Positions 22,343 through 34,442 of a stretch of DNA of 63,658 bases are shown piece after piece. The DNA is taken from contig JABANN010000135.1 of the NCBI GenBank assembly GCA_013115125.1, positions 1-63,658 of the forward strand. The letters run 5' to 3'. Origin of the DNA: Perkinsus olseni (lineage: Eukaryota > Perkinsozoa > Perkinsida). The notes below the pieces were generated by a model. The model was not told the origin of the DNA, did not search any database, and worked only from the letters and a program-made list of their open reading frames with translations. Each line of letters opens with the position of its first letter. Position 1 is the stretch's first letter. The position numbers and the translations under genes are program-made.

Positions 22343-22942
22343 TCACTCGGCTGCATGGTCTCGTGCTAGACGGGCACGCATGCTTTCAACAACGTGGAGG
22401 TGACGTCGATAGGAGTCATCAGCAGTGGATACGGGTTTGGGCACTTTGTCATGGGATGGCCATACAACATCCTCTCCATCACCAGCCACCGCCGATATCA
22501 TAGTCAACCTCCTCCTAGTCGCAGAGCTGGACGGAGTGGAGGCATCAATCTCGTCTGTACTTGTCGCCACGGGATACTTTCTTTTTGGAGATGTCCTCGG
22601 CTCGACCTCATCCTTGATGGGGGCTGTGGAGGGCTTCTCGGTCACAGTAGACTCTACTGATCTCCACACCACTTCGTCCAATCCATAGTCGTCGTACTTG
22701 CACTCCACGGGCTTACCAAAGCAGCTCTCGTCCGAGTTGTCATCATAGCAAACCGAACCATCAGACTTCGTGAGAATGCCCTGGCAGATGGTCTTACCCT
22801 GCGTCCATCCCTTACAGTAGGAGCCGTACTGGGAAGCGTCACAGCTCTCGATGGTAGAACAGAGTTGTGAGCAGCTCTCAGCTTGAACGCTCACGAAGTG
22901 AGAGAAAATAATTGCAATAGTATATATAGTAGTAAACAGCAT
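22343..22942 (-). CDS. Small Cys-rich secreted protein, unrecognised
   Basis: A 199-codon intronless frame from ATG. Residues 1-21 (MLFTTIYTIAIIFSHFVSVQ) form a signal peptide. A compact domain of about 60 residues holds eight Cys: SCSQLCSTIESC, GSYCKGWTQGKTICQG, GSVCYDD, DESCFG and VECKYDD. A low-complexity Ser/Thr/Pro tail with basic clusters (PKRKYP, ATRRRL) follows. The pattern looks like a short disulphide-rich secreted protein with a disordered tail, of the species-specific type common in perkinsid secretomes. Function unknown. Confidence 0.65.
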   Translation of the reverse strand: MLFTTIYTIAIIFSHFVSVQAESCSQLCSTIESCDASQYGSYCKGWTQGKTICQGILTKSDGSVCYDDNSDESCFGKPVECKYDDYGLDEVVWRSVESTVTEKPSTAPIKDEVEPRTSPKRKYPVATSTDEIDASTPSSSATRRRLTMISAVAGDGEDVVWPSHDKVPKPVSTADDSYRRHLHVVESMRARLARDHAAE

Positions 22943-23340
22943 TGATGTAATTAAACACGACCTATGTTGTTAACGAATAGTCAGCGAGACTAGATATGCG
23001 CGTTATAGCCCTGCCGCGTATCCTGCTCATATTGTGTTTTGGCGCACGCTAGAGTACCAGCCGTTGGCCGTTTACTCCACGATATGGTCTGTGTACCGAG
23101 AGCGCCTAGCCTGTGTGGCGTTGGTTCCGATGAGATTTCGTTACTGAGTCTGTGCGTGAACGTGCCTGGCTACACAGTCTGGAGCCGCTTATAGAGGTCT
23201 GTTGATCACCGCTTGTAATCGTCGTTCCGCCCCTAGCGAGTGCTCCACATCACAGTGAATATCCTCGTAGTTGCACATTAGTAGACATGTGGAGTCCAGG
23301 CTTGGTAGTGGTAATGAGCGCTCGGTCTAGGTTTGTTGTC
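22943..23340. other. Intergenic, no gene seen
   Basis: About 400 bases between a minus-strand secreted gene and a plus-strand coiled-coil gene, so it should hold two divergent promoters. No motif is identifiable by eye. Confidence 0.5.
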
Positions 23341-26239
23341 AGGCAATGAAAAGGATGCTGTTATATTCGAATTGCAGCGACAACTAGGAGAGGAAAAAGA
23401 GAAGTGCCGCCAACTTGAAGAGCAATTTCGGTGAGGCATCGCCACGTTCGGGAATGTATGGTGGTGATAGGCTAGAGCGTGAGCTAAGTGGGAGCTCGGA
23501 CCATCTCCCTCTGTGGAGGAGGAGCAGGCGGACATTGCTAAGTCAAGCTCGGTTCCGTGGTTCTGCTCTGTTGATGTGCTAGTTGACAGATAGCAGTCGT
23601 CGGCAGTAGGTATAGACTTGGAGCATTCGTCCAGCGAGAGAGCACCAGTAAGAAGACGATCGAGACCTTAGAGGATCAGGTTGGTGGCAGCCGTATCGCC
23701 AGGAGTTGTAACGGTCCTTTGCCAGCTCAATGGCTTGGACCCGGACGGCACAGCTGAGGACGAATACCGAGGCCGCATGGCTGTGCTCAGGCAAATTGTG
23801 ATTGGTGTGGTAGCGCTCGATTGTGGCTGTGATTCAGAAGTATGCATGACTCATTGGTGGCGGGGATTGAGTGTATACAGAGTAATACAGCCAAGGTCTT
23901 GCAGGACCAGGTAATAATCGCTAGGGGTCTACCCTAGATAGGGGTCGGAATGCTCAATTGGGTGCTTTCAGGAGAAGGATCTCATGCGGGCCTTCCGAGC
24001 ACGAATGCGAGATGTCTCCAAGGAGCTCGAGGATCAGAAGGAGAAAAAGGGCAACTTCTCGTCGGAGCTGCAAGCTCGGTAGGGACTGTTCCCTCAGCGG
24101 CGCTGCACATCTCCTTTCATCAGACATCGGGAGCTGCTGGCGGAGCTGCGTACTAGTCGGGAACTGGCGCAGGTGGGCGCGTGTATGGTAGAGGAGTGTC
24201 CAGTTATGGCATATCGGCAGTCGTTCGATCGGAAGAACCAACAGTTGGAAGCCGAGAATAAGAGGTTGACGGAGGCACTCGAGACGCGGGAGGATGACCG
24301 GCTGAGTCTCCTGAAGGAGCTGGTGACAAACTCAATCGAGGTGATGACGCTCGTCAAGAGTGATGTCACCAGGTTGCGACCCGACGAGAGGCTGGACGGC
24401 TCAGAGAGATCTTGAAGCAGCGCGAGGAATCCCCCGGAGCATCGCGGAAACAAGGTAACGCTGGTGAGCTCGAGAGGCCGAACTATACTCTATACGAACT
24501 GAGCTCTGTAGCGCACGGGATGCCTGGCGGTGGCCGTAGCTCCTCTTCGAGTTATGGTAGAATGACCACGTACGAAGGCTGAGACCTGCGCCTTTCCTTC
24601 GGGTTTACGAAAGTTCAGCAGGTGGCGACGGGTCTTCATCGATGTTTCCGAGCTCCGACCCCAGTGGTGGCAGTAACGCTGCATTCTTCGAAGGCGGGCC
24701 AGGATCGGAGGGTACAACTTCCTCTCATAACAGGAGTTGGGCAGCAACTTTAGTCAGGCCGGCCGTCAGCGAACAGAGGAGGCTTCAGTGCACGGTCGGA
24801 GATGACCAATAGGGCATACGAGAGGGAACTGAGATACCGCCGAACCATCGAGGAGCTGAGAGATCAAGTCAGCAGTGACAAGTAGCTGCTCTCTACTCCT
24901 GCTGTATGGGCGCGGACTCGCCTCTGGGGGTTAGGTTGGCGTTGAGGTCCCTGCAGGATGCCCAGGAGCGTCTACTGCAACAGCGCTCAGAGATCGAGGT
25001 AAGGGAATCGGAGTAGTGATAGTAGTTGGTTAGTGTTATCATCATCAGGTGTTCCTCCAGCAGTGCATTGATGATGTTAAAAACGAGATAGCTCACCATC
25101 GGAAACAGCAGCAGAAGCTGAATAGCGGTCAGTAGCTCTCCCCAGAGTACCCGCGAGGGAGCTAGTTACTCGGTCAATGGTAGGCCCAGCTCCACTGGTA
25201 CACGGTGAGGAGGCGGGGACAATGGCAGACCGGATTGATACCGTTCATGACCTATCGGCTGGTAGAATAGCGTTTGAAGTCATTGCTTCGCACTGTTCCG
25301 CCCTGCAGTGGACAGGGAGCGCGCGCTGGAACTCTTGTTGAGCCAAGAGAGGGTGGTGAAAATATTGCATCAGAAAGTAAGCGGAGCGGAGCGGTCACCG
25401 GCGTTTACCTTTCGCAGGTCATGGAGAGCCGAGAGCGCGATCATGATCGCTGTGATGACGACCGGCAATCTTCGAGCTTGGTCTCTCATCCGGCCAGCGG
25501 CAGTTTCCCTTCTCAACTTCGTCTCACGGATCCAGACCCTCCCCCAACCTGGTGGAATGATGAGCCTGATGACTCCCCTCAGGGTATTAGAGAGTCCCCA
25601 TTCTGAACCATCGACTCATGTTGGCGTTCTGTAATGGTGTCCACTTCGTTAACTTGCGTTACTCCGCACCCCTCCTGGGCATGTGACTATTCCCTTACCT
25701 TGTTATTGTAGCACCTCACCTTGTTCCACAATGCGGCAGCTCAAATTGGTTGGAAGGTTCTTGCTGTGGGCGGCGACGTCAGCTCGATCTGACAACTCAG
25801 ACGAGGCGCTCAGCGAAGCCCCGGAGTACGGTACTTCTGAGATCATCTACGGCGACTACCAGATCACTGATCGAGCCAGCGGGCAGAAGAGAACTGCTGA
25901 AGTTTTCGGAGGTGCAACCGAAGATTTGGAAGAAATGCGGTATCAAAGTGGGCGCATGTCCAGGGCGAGGAGCTGGCATGGTACCGGGCGGAGCTTGAGC
26001 GTGCCGAGAAGCTCTACAGAACCGCTGGTGACCTTGTGGAGTCGGTCCAAGAGCTATTACAACTCATCGACGAGAATGCGACCGCAGAAGAAAACCATTC
26101 ACCATCAGAGCCCCGGACTTCGCCCAGTAGCTCACGCTCGGACGTCGTGGCAGGCCGAAAATGTTCCAGCCCTGAGGATCGGCTCGTGGCTGCTCTACCC
26201 AGGGCAGTCGAGGAATGTGAGGTCCTTCTGTTGTCCTAA
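23341..26239 (+). CDS. Multi-exon coiled-coil protein (possibly two genes)
   Basis: A chain of short plus-strand exons, each a strong heptad-like helix: KDAVIFELQRQLGEEKEK near 23355; EKDLMRAFRARMRDVSKELE from about 23973, ending in CG before GTAGGG, then HRELLAELRTSRELAQ; NQQLEAENKRLTEALETRED near 24238; ERALELLLSQERVVKILHQK near 25318, joined by a 41-nt intron to VMESRERDHDRCDDDRQ and a stop at 25606. A second part, GEELAWYRAELERAEKLYR, runs to LVESVQELLQLIDEN and a stop at 26239. Whether 25606 is the true end or splicing carries on is unresolved. No globular domain seen. Likely cytoskeletal or scaffold (inference). Confidence 0.55.
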
Positions 26240-26279
26240 TCCCTACAAGTCCGTTGCCTCTGGTGGTAGTACGACTTGG

Positions 26280-28358
26280 TCATATTGCTCAGGTGAACGT
26301 TTTTTCCGTGAGGACCCGGCCTTCGTTCCAGGGAAGACTCTATTCATCCATCATGATGCAATCGAGACGAAAAGAGAGAAGGCCATTAGACTATGCCAAG
26401 CCGGCCTCCGTGGCATGGCTATCGACGGTGATTACAGAGTGTAAGCCGCGCGGCCCTTCATCATTATCGAAACCTCAATCCGATTCTGCCATAACTTGCC
26501 TGCTGTGATACGACCTCCCTCACTGTTGTACACTCTACGCTCGACTCGATCTTCGTGCTCCATTGAGGATAATACTCGTGGTCGGTCCGAGACAGCATGG
26601 TCCAGGTATATGAACTATCATATTAACCGAGGCATTGCCGTAGCATCGGCAGCTAGTATGGGCGAGGACACGGCCGAGTCGAAGGTGAGTCCACTTCGTT
26701 GGCACCCTCCAACCTATGATTGTTGATCGAGGATCATACGGTTGTTTGGACATTCGACATGCCCGAAGCCCCTCTGGATGAGGACGGCCAAGCAGTACTG
26801 GTTATCGAGCTCAAACTTTTGAGAGTGAGTAGCCGCGACGCCAAGCTGCGCCATTGGACTCTAGCGTGAACCCTGGTCATTCTCGGGCCCTGCACACTTG
26901 CAAGCCTTGTACGTGAAATGGTGTAGAACTTCTACAGTAGAAGCCGGTCAAGTCGGTCTTCTCGTTGATCCGCTCAGAATCTCCGCGAAATTGGTTCCAG
27001 TATGGAGGTCAACGTGGACTCCGAAGGAATGCTCTTTCTGTCTCAGTCTGACAGACCCTCTGCTGACCACTTCCCTACGATCATTTCCATTGCCGAAACA
27101 TTCGGTCAAATTGCGCGGGACCCGACCTCACGCCGGAGGTAGGTCTCTCTTGTATATCTTCTCATGATCGCTCAGATCCTGCTCGCTCGCCTGATGAGCT
27201 TCCCTTTAGTCCCAACTGGAGCCCCCAGCCCCTTCTAGACTGCTTCGATCCGCACCTAGACGTCCTTCGGCTGGCCTTCTCCGACAAGCACGGCCAGAAC
27301 GTCGGCGTCGCTAACTCCTTGCCTGAAATGCCCTCTGTCGTCCGTCGCGCTGTAAGCATCGTCGTGGCGAATGCAGTCCAATCTTATTCCCTGCTTGTCG
27401 GCTTGCCACATGCTGTCCTCACAAGAGCATTCCCTCTTCGGAGTCGCCACCATCTCAATGCACCGCTGGACAACCTCCGGGCAGTTTCCGATCCCTCGTT
27501 GACCTCATTTCCGCTGTCGACTATGATGTGTAGCTGATAGCTATCGTTTTGAATAGGAATAAGCTGCCGTGGCAGACGGCTTCGCCGCCACGTCTTCAGA
27601 TCGATCGACTGCTCGGCTCGCAGTATCCAGTAGTGTTGCGTCCCGCCGGCCGGCCTGCGTGTTTGATTGGCGGGGAGTTCTTCTTCGGTGTGCTGGAGAT
27701 GGATGCTTACGAAGTAGATGATTCCGATGGAAATTCCGTCAAAATGGTAACCTCTGCGTGTTCTCGTCCTTTCGTGTTGATCTCGATCATCAGGCATTGC
27801 TGGTGTACGGACGTGAAAGCCACGTCGTAGAGATGAACTTCTTCCAGCAACAAGATGCTTGCAGTGCGCAGAAGTGAGATTCGAGAAGGGAACGTCGAAA
27901 AGGCTTACGCTCAGTGTTCACTTCGACTCTCAACCCGATTCTAAAACGACGGCAGAATCATTGGCTTCGCTTGTTAGAGGAAGATACGTTACAACGGAGA
28001 GTGCCGCTGAAGCATCTTACACAGGGTGGGGCTGATCCATACATCGGCACGAGTATCAGTTGCCGATGAACGTCGTCCTGCAGGTCTAGCGGTGCATCAC
28101 ACCAATCCATCCTTGTGATTACTCTGGTCATCTTCTCGATCATTACCGCGCTCACCATGGCCTACTGTCGTACAAGAAAACGTGCAGTCAACAAGGCAAG
28201 ATCGCTCAGTTGGCCGTTAATATTGCGGAACTTTCTGCCCACTAAGTTTCGTGTCCTTCCTTCAGACGCCACAGGCCTTCATCGAGACCGTGGTGGAGCC
28301 TCTAGTGCTTGCTCATGTAGCCCAGCTCATCACCGAAGTCGAGGAACCAGCTCGATAA
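26280..28358 (+). CDS. Unrecognised multi-exon gene(s)
   Basis: Several convincing exons: ERFFREDPAFVPGKTLF and AIRLCQAGLRGMAIDGDY (26300-26440); IILVVGPRQHGP then SMGEDTAESK; HTVVWTFDMPEAPLDEDGQ with VLVIELKLLR ending at GTGAGT; MEVNVDSEGMLFLSQSDRPS (about 27000); CFDPHLDVLRLAFSDKHG; QIDRLLGSQYPVVLRPAG with GGEFFFGVLEMDAYEVDD (27600-27744); CAEVRFEKGTSKRLTLSVHF; and a last exon TPQAFIETVVEPLVLAHVAQ ending EVEEPAR and stop at 28358. Some joins have consistent phase; others, notably near 27150 and 28195, do not. It may be one beta-rich soluble protein or two genes. I do not recognise it. Confidence 0.4.
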
Positions 28359-28559
28359 GGTTTGGCTTCGCCCGACATTTCAGCATTCATCCGTGCCGTT
28401 TGCCTTTGGCCGCATTGGGATGCCTTACATTCACGAACCTTGCTTATCTGGTGTTGCAGGCCATGCGAAAGAATTATGATGTTGTTGTGTTATGAGTTCA
28501 CCGAACATAGGTTGGAAAAAACCTTCTGATCGGGCCAGCTGGATCCCCTAGGGGTTGCG

Positions 28560-29519
28560 ATGGTGGCCCCTGCGGGCAGCGAATACTGGGACGTATTGGC
28601 CCTTCGACAAGAGTATTTCACCGAGCCCTGAGCGGTGACGTTTCATCTCAGCTCACGCAGTAGATGTGAAGACATGACTCTATCATGCCATCCTCAAAAC
28701 CAAGCCTTCATGGTACGCTTCCAGGACATGCGAGACACTGCAAGGAGTAGAGGGCAAACGAATCTTGTTCGATCTTATGGGAGGATAATCAGAGCCTTAA
28801 CGAAGTAGGCCGATAGCGTCGCCGAGCCCTCCTCGGTCAGTACGCAACAAACCCTGGGGAACCCCTTTTGTAGATGAGTTGGAAACTCCACTCTCGGAAT
28901 ATATCTTCGACGTGGATTGTCGCTCCTGGGCCGTTGATGCGGACCTCGAAGTTCGCCTCCTGTCGGCCGTGCTCGGCTGACGAGGTGATACATCAGATAC
29001 CCGATGCCCATCACCAGCGGGTGGCAGGCTGAGCAGCTCGACGGTGTCGGCAGTACCTTCGCGCAGGTCGAACCTGTCCGTCCTTAACCGACGTCTAGTG
29101 TAGCTGTTGCAGGTGTTCGTACAACTGCTGAACGAGAAAGAAGCGACCGACTCTCCGAGAAGGTCCTCTCTAACGTGGCGGGATACGTTAAAGTGAGTTA
29201 CGATTTGTGAGTAGCTGATGCAAAGCTCGCCGTCAGCGTTGCGCACGTATTGGTCACGATTCGCCCTCTCAGGAACCGCGCGGAGAAGTTTCAGCGCAGC
29301 GCACCAACTGCTGCATTTGCAGTTCCTGAAGACGGTGAAGCGGCAACAACAGCGCCGAAACAGCGCCAGAGGGAGTATCGTCCTGCGACTGGTGAGCGGG
29401 ATGGCATGGAATCTATGGCTCTTCAAGATAGCGCTACCAATGTTTGTTTCCGTGATGAGGCTATTGGTCGTTGCTTGTGGCATCAGAACTGTGGTGTATC
29501 GATTGACACTGTGAGGTAG
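28560..29519 (+). CDS. Unrecognised multi-exon protein
   Basis: ATG at 28560 gives MVAPAGSEYWDVLALRQEYF. Later exons: DMRDTARSRGQTNLVRSYGR (28731 on); KPWGTPFVDELETPLSEYIF and SWAVDADLEVRLLSAVLG (about 28845-28980); TAERERSDRLSEKVLSNVAG with YVK ending at a GTGAGT donor (29190); and a last exon KFQRSAPTAAFAVPEDGE...CGVSIDTVR with stop at 29519. Some internal joins are unresolved. No family recognised. The long minus-strand frame overlapping this span and the tRNA-Pro is a shadow. It precedes MUS81 on the same strand. Confidence 0.4.
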
Positions 29520-29554
29520 GAGGCAAGGTTTCAACAAATATGGGTAGATGAACA

Positions 29555-29626
29555 GGGCTGAGCCGGGAATCGAACCCGGGACCTCGCGCACCCGAAGCGC
29601 GAATCATACCACTAGACCACACAGCC
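29555..29626 (-). tRNA. tRNA-Pro(CGG)
   Basis: A 72-nt cloverleaf on the minus strand. Acceptor GGCTGTG pairs with CTCAGCC with one T-T mismatch at 6-67. D arm region GGTCTAGTGGTA; anticodon stem CGCGC/GCGCG with loop TTCGGGT, anticodon CGG; T arm CCGGG-TTCGATT-CCCGG; discriminator C. Internal A and B boxes are present. No intron. Confidence 0.92.
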
Positions 29627-29691
29627 GCTCGGTTTGAGTATTGTCGGCATTGCTTCACAGGGAGTATTCAGTGGTGCATTCTACTCTCCCT

Positions 29692-31609
29692 GCAGCTGAG
29701 TCAAAATGGCCTCACCGCAGAGTCACTGCGAAGCCTCAATCGGAAGCAGCTGAGTGTAAGTTCGGTGTTATGATGAAGAAACGCGCCTCTCAGTGAAGCA
29801 CTCTCCTCCATTGATGCTTGCCGTCTGCCCTGGGAGAAGCTCTCGATGGCCATTCGCTCACTCGGTGCTCCCTGCCATCAGACCTGTTGTTCGTCGATTC
29901 AAGACGTTGTCCGTTCCTTCTCATCGGTGGACCGAGAAGTGAGCGCCTCTCCAGCGTCACTGACGGTCAGCACCGCCTCATTGAGATCTCTAGAGAAGCG
30001 GGGCTTACTCTCCGTTGTGGTAATCTTTCAGTGCTTGGCGACCTGGACCGAATTTTTCTTGTCAGGAGGCTCCTAAGGAGAAGGAGTATTGCTTGACACA
30101 GGCTGGAGAGGTCCTCGGCCAACGCATATTGGCCTCTGTCGAGTTCCCGTTAGCGGCCCTGAGCTCCATTAAGTGCAGCACAACGGGGAGTGAATCCACT
30201 CAGACCAGAAAACGTCGAAGGCTTTCATATACGGGAGCTCCCGTGCCGGAGAACGAGCTCGCCCAGTATCGGTATGCTGGGAGCCAGCCCCTTGCTATCC
30301 TGGTGGAGCCTCAGCCCAGCCCAGCCATCCCAGGGCCTTGGGAGGCGGTATTGCTCGTTGACGTCCGTGAGAGTGCCTTGATGAAGGAGCTTTCTGCGCT
30401 CGGAATCCGCGCTGAGGCCCGGAGCCTCCCCATCACTGACTTCCTGTGGGTGAGGAGTGCTCGGACTTAACTGAATTCGCATCGTCACCGAGAGCCCCTT
30501 CAGCTTATGCGGCGATCCATTGACGGCAAGGAGCTCGTTCTCGGCGTAGGAGGTGAACGCAAAACGTGGCAAGATCTGAGTGCTTCGATAATTGATGGCC
30601 GATATGATGAACAGAAATACCGTTTGGCATCCAAGTAGCAATTTCACTGCCGAGTCGGTCCTTCACCAGATTTACCCGTTAGTAACGGGCCGTTACAACC
30701 GACCCGGCTACCGAGCTGGGCCTCCTCTATGCGATGAGACTCTGTCATTTCATGGTTCAGCATCCCTTGCTATGCGTACCTCCTCCCTTTATCTACTCCA
30801 CACTTCAGAGCCATCGCCTTACGGCGCATTTTCTACCTCCTCGAAGGAGACGTCGAGCGAAGCCATGGCCACGCAAGGACCCTCCCGAGTGCGACACTCC
30901 GCACCGCTCTCTGCCACACTCGAATCATTGGAGGCTTTGGCGTAAGGAATCCCCGAGTCCTGGGCAGTGGCGCGGCGAGCAGTTGGTGACAGGTTGTCAA
31001 CACTCCTTCAGTCCGGCACTCAGCAAAACTACTGGCTGCAATGCACAATGTCATTGCCAGACAGAAGCCGGTGGATGAGGGTAGGACAGTGTCACGAACG
31101 CTCCTTATAAACTTCTGGGACAGTCTTGATAGTCATCGCTCAGATAAGTCTACCACTTACGATGCGTTTGCATCATCATGCGCGAAGACCGTCGGCGCCA
31201 CAGTTCGAGATCTAACAGGGGCCATGTTGAGACAAGTAAGTCCATGCGTATAACGCATACCACAACTTCTCGTCTTCCTAAGATATTCGTGATGATATTT
31301 GAACATCATCGGGTCGCCTGATTCAGGTGCCTGGTTGCGGTGCCGAGGCCACCAAAGCGCTGCTTGAAATCACAGAGAAGCGCATGGGTAATGTACCCGC
31401 TCGCGTTGAACAATATTGCTTCGACCCTCTACATTGATGGAGAGCATGCCTTTCCAGATAACGTCACCATGAAGAGCATCAGCAGCCTTCTCCAGAGCAT
31501 GGACGATGTTTCTTTGATGCAGACGGCGAAGGCAGCAAGTAGCAGCAATCGTTCACCCATCACCCAGAAGCTGTTAGACCGACTGCGAGCGGTCTTCATC
31601 AGCGCCTGA
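29692..31609 (+). CDS. MUS81: MUS81-type structure-specific endonuclease
   Basis: Family role: with an EME1/MMS4 partner it cuts branched DNA such as nicked Holliday junctions and stalled forks in the nucleus. Exons firmly placed: up to 30019, 30066-30449, 30495-30634, 30809-30941, 30993-31235, 31327-31387, 31458-31609; all phases agree. The winged-helix region contains SLRSLEKRGLLS and EYCLTQAGEVLGQ. The nuclease begins AVLLVDVRESALMKELSALG with ITDFLW. The XPF-family metal-binding motif is GGERKTWQDLSASIIDGR, then DEQKYRL. IFYLLEG and TRIIGGFG match later conserved strands. A helix-hairpin-helix-like region follows with LRQ-VPGCGAEATKALL. The 5' end is open: an early exon (NGLTAESLRSLNRKQLS) looks right, but its join to the winged-helix exon and the start codon are unresolved. 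Confidence 0.87.
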
Positions 31610-31694
31610 TACTCGGGTCTCGAATTCGTCCCTTTCGACGCATCACCATATTCATGCAGCGTTTCACCATGATCGCAGTGTTCATGTTCAGAGT

Positions 31695-34442
31695 ATGGCG
31701 CCGCTGCCCCGAGAGGTCGCGCGGATCATGTTTCATTATACCCACCTTTGTAGAACTCATCGGGTCAGTTCGTTACAAAGTGCAACCCAGTGCATTTTCG
31801 GACAATCGGGCTCAACAATGCCACATCCAAGGTAACCGAGCCTTGCTGGATGCTCCGTACCCACACTCCAACTGCCACGAGCCTGAAAGGAATCGGTTGA
31901 AAGCTTTCAACCTGAGCTAGTGGCGCCAACCTCGGCTCATGCTATTGCCCTTTGAGAGATGCATCTCTTCACGCCCTACACGTACGTTGGCCCGACATCT
32001 TTGCCGGAAGTGAAGTGGAGAAAAACGAAAACTTGGGAAGAGTGCATGCTGAAGCAGCAAGAATAGATTTAGATGTTTTGCGGTCATTGAATCCCGGATG
32101 GCCGACAAGTCTCGTGGACAAGCCTATCGTTCCTGGCCTAGGCGGATACCTTCCAGTCTAGAGATTTTGGTTCGGTCGGCCCTCGTCGGGCGCACTGCGC
32201 AGATGGTCTGAGAATTATTCTCGCCTTGGTTGAACCTCTGCAGTGATCTGTTGAATCTATCCGATGGCCTCTCATCACCTCCTTCACAGACGTTTCAACA
32301 TAGCAGGGCCACTACTTCGCAGACAGCCAATCCTCCCAATGGTCCGCCTTTGTAAGCAGTGGCTTATCGTAACAGATGTGCTAGGTACGGTGTTGGTCTC
32401 GAGAGGCTGCGTTACGGGAACTTCTGCCACAGGAGCACCTCAGCCATCTACTCCTCTGCAGTGGGCCCGACTTCGCAGTAACCTCTCATGCTTTCCGCTG
32501 CCGATCGGACAGTCAGCCGATCCGCACTATGTAGATGTCATCGAGCTTAGGTCCGTGACGTCGTCCAGGGCCGACCAGTGAAGCTTCGCAACTCGTTGTC
32601 TCATCCTGATGCGGTAGACCCTCGACAGCTCTTCCCTCGGCAGGTACGGACGATCAGTCGACTCCGCCAGTAGCTTTACCCTCGTTTAAGCTTTTCCCCT
32701 CAGCCTTCCCTCTCCTTCTTATGTTTTCAGTTCGCTTCCTCTGAGGAGCAGCGATACGTTCATTTCACAGTGTCGCGAGCCGGTATGGACCTCGAGGGAC
32801 TCTTCGCCGTGCTCGCCGGACACTCGTGAGCCACCGGCTCCCACCTCGGCTTTCCGGCTTTCCTACCTGAGGTTGTTCTCATCGTCTTCAACTCTTCAGA
32901 TCGGATTCACTTCGCTGGGGCAGTATCCGCAATTCTCACCGCTCGTCCCTATGTACCCAAGTCGTGTCCCTACCGCTAAAAGAATGGGTTTACCATGTTC
33001 TTCCACGGTGGAGCTCCACCAGGGCCGCCATAATCAGTACCGTGAAGCATCTTCCGAGTATGTGTTGTGCCCCCCACTCCGAGTTTCTCAGAGTCTTCCA
33101 CTGCTCGAGGAGGCACATTCGACATCGGACACGTGTCAGTTCAAGGATACCCAATCGATGCTTCTCTCTCTAGCGGCTTCCGCTATGAGCTCACTCTGCG
33201 GCCTGCGATATTGAACGATCCGCAGCCTCCCGAAAACCACCCGCAGGGGCCCACGCCGCTCGACCTAGACGGTATAAGCAAAGCCGTCGAAAATGTGAGT
33301 CAGGCAGGCAGCGTAGAGGCTCGGACGCCGCACTGGGAATCTAGAAAAAAAACGTCATCTGCTTTGCTTATCAGGGGGTTTTTGTACCGCCGCCGGAACC
33401 CGAGAGGCCTCCCATACGAGGATACGAGGGAGTCAAACAGGCTAGCTACCAACAGTTTCCGTTTATTGTAGGCGCGTCCGAGTGACCCCACGTCCGTCCT
33501 TTCTTGTCTCAGAACTACTTTGACCTGCATGCCCTCGACTATCCCCGTTGTCGTGACCATCTCATCGGTTTGGCGGCTCTCTCCGGCAACTTCCGTCAAG
33601 CAGTCGGCTTTCTCTTTGCTCGGGGTTATAACAACGCTGGTGACGCCGCGAGAGCCTTTGATGCGTACGGGGGATGGAGCGCCTCTGGCGGGATGCGCAT
33701 CTTCGGCGCCCTCTCTTGTCATTACCACTGCATAATAGGTTCTCCAGGGGTGATTTCATCGTTTGTGCGGCCTTATTGCCAGAAAGGTTTCACACGGCGA
33801 CTGAAATTCTCCAGAGCCTCTCCGCAGGGATGACGTGGAAGGAGGCGTTCCTCTCATGCGGAGCTTCCCGGTAGGGTTCTCGCTCGGGAACTTACCCCTT
33901 CCCTCGTGGTATGGCAGTTTCATCATCCTCTCTTTTTTAGTCGCTACATCTGTTCGGGCCTCTCATGGATCTGGAATGGCCTTGCTTCTCGCCGTATCAG
34001 TCTCTCCCGTCATGTTCTCCCGGGTGACCTCGTCGTGGCCCCTGGCTCGGACACGCCCATCATGGTCAAGGACGCTGAGGACGCTCGAAGTTTTACCTTG
34101 TCGGATGTCGTCCTTCCTCTAAATCTCATCCATGAGCCCACCTTACCGACGAGTGTCGTGGATGCTCACTCAACAATAATACCGATGCTCCGCGAAGTTA
34201 GAGACCTGGCGAAAGTCCCCATAGAGAAGTTCAGGCCCTTGGTCTCCCTCGCCCGTAGTGTGTACATCGACCCTATCGACGGTGGTGCCCTTCGTGTCTC
34301 CTTCACACTCGATCGAGGCAGCTACCCTGATGTCGCCATGCGGGAGGTTTGCGGTAACCAGATTTTACGCAAATCGGACGAGGAGCCCAAGGAGGTTGAG
34401 CTCAGTCTAGCACGCATGTTTCCGGATATCTGTTTCTTATGA
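31695..34442 (+). CDS. TruD/Pus7-like tRNA pseudouridine synthase
   Basis: Family role: isomerises uridine to pseudouridine in tRNA and other RNAs. Evidence is a chain of motifs in family order: VQGRPVKLRNSLSHPDAV; EEQRYVHFTVSRAGMDLEGL (compare YLHFTLYK in Pus7); FDIGHVSVQGYPIDASLSSG with FRYELTLRPA; QNYFDLHALDYPRCRDHLIG (compare NYFGLQRFG); RRPLLSLP; GDLVVAPGSD; LRVSFTLDRGSYPDVAMRE (compare the F.L..G.YATM.LRE end). The stop is at 34442. The catalytic GTKD-like motif, expected shortly after the YVHFTV exon, was not located. Exon joins around 32000-33100 and 33660 are unresolved, and the first 500 bases could belong to another gene. Confidence 0.6.

Noticed and set aside
28797-29591. 264-codon minus-strand frame overlapping tRNA-Pro and the 28560-29519 gene
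   Set aside because: It runs through a tRNA gene and opposite plus-strand exons with good splice sites. Composition is Arg/Ser-rich antisense-like, with no domain.
29690-29712. Sequence on the minus strand resembling part of the dinoflagellate spliced leader (GGCCATTTTGACTCA)
   Set aside because: It differs from the known leader at several bases, is not followed by a splice donor at the right place, and lies inside what looks like a MUS81 exon. Chance similarity.
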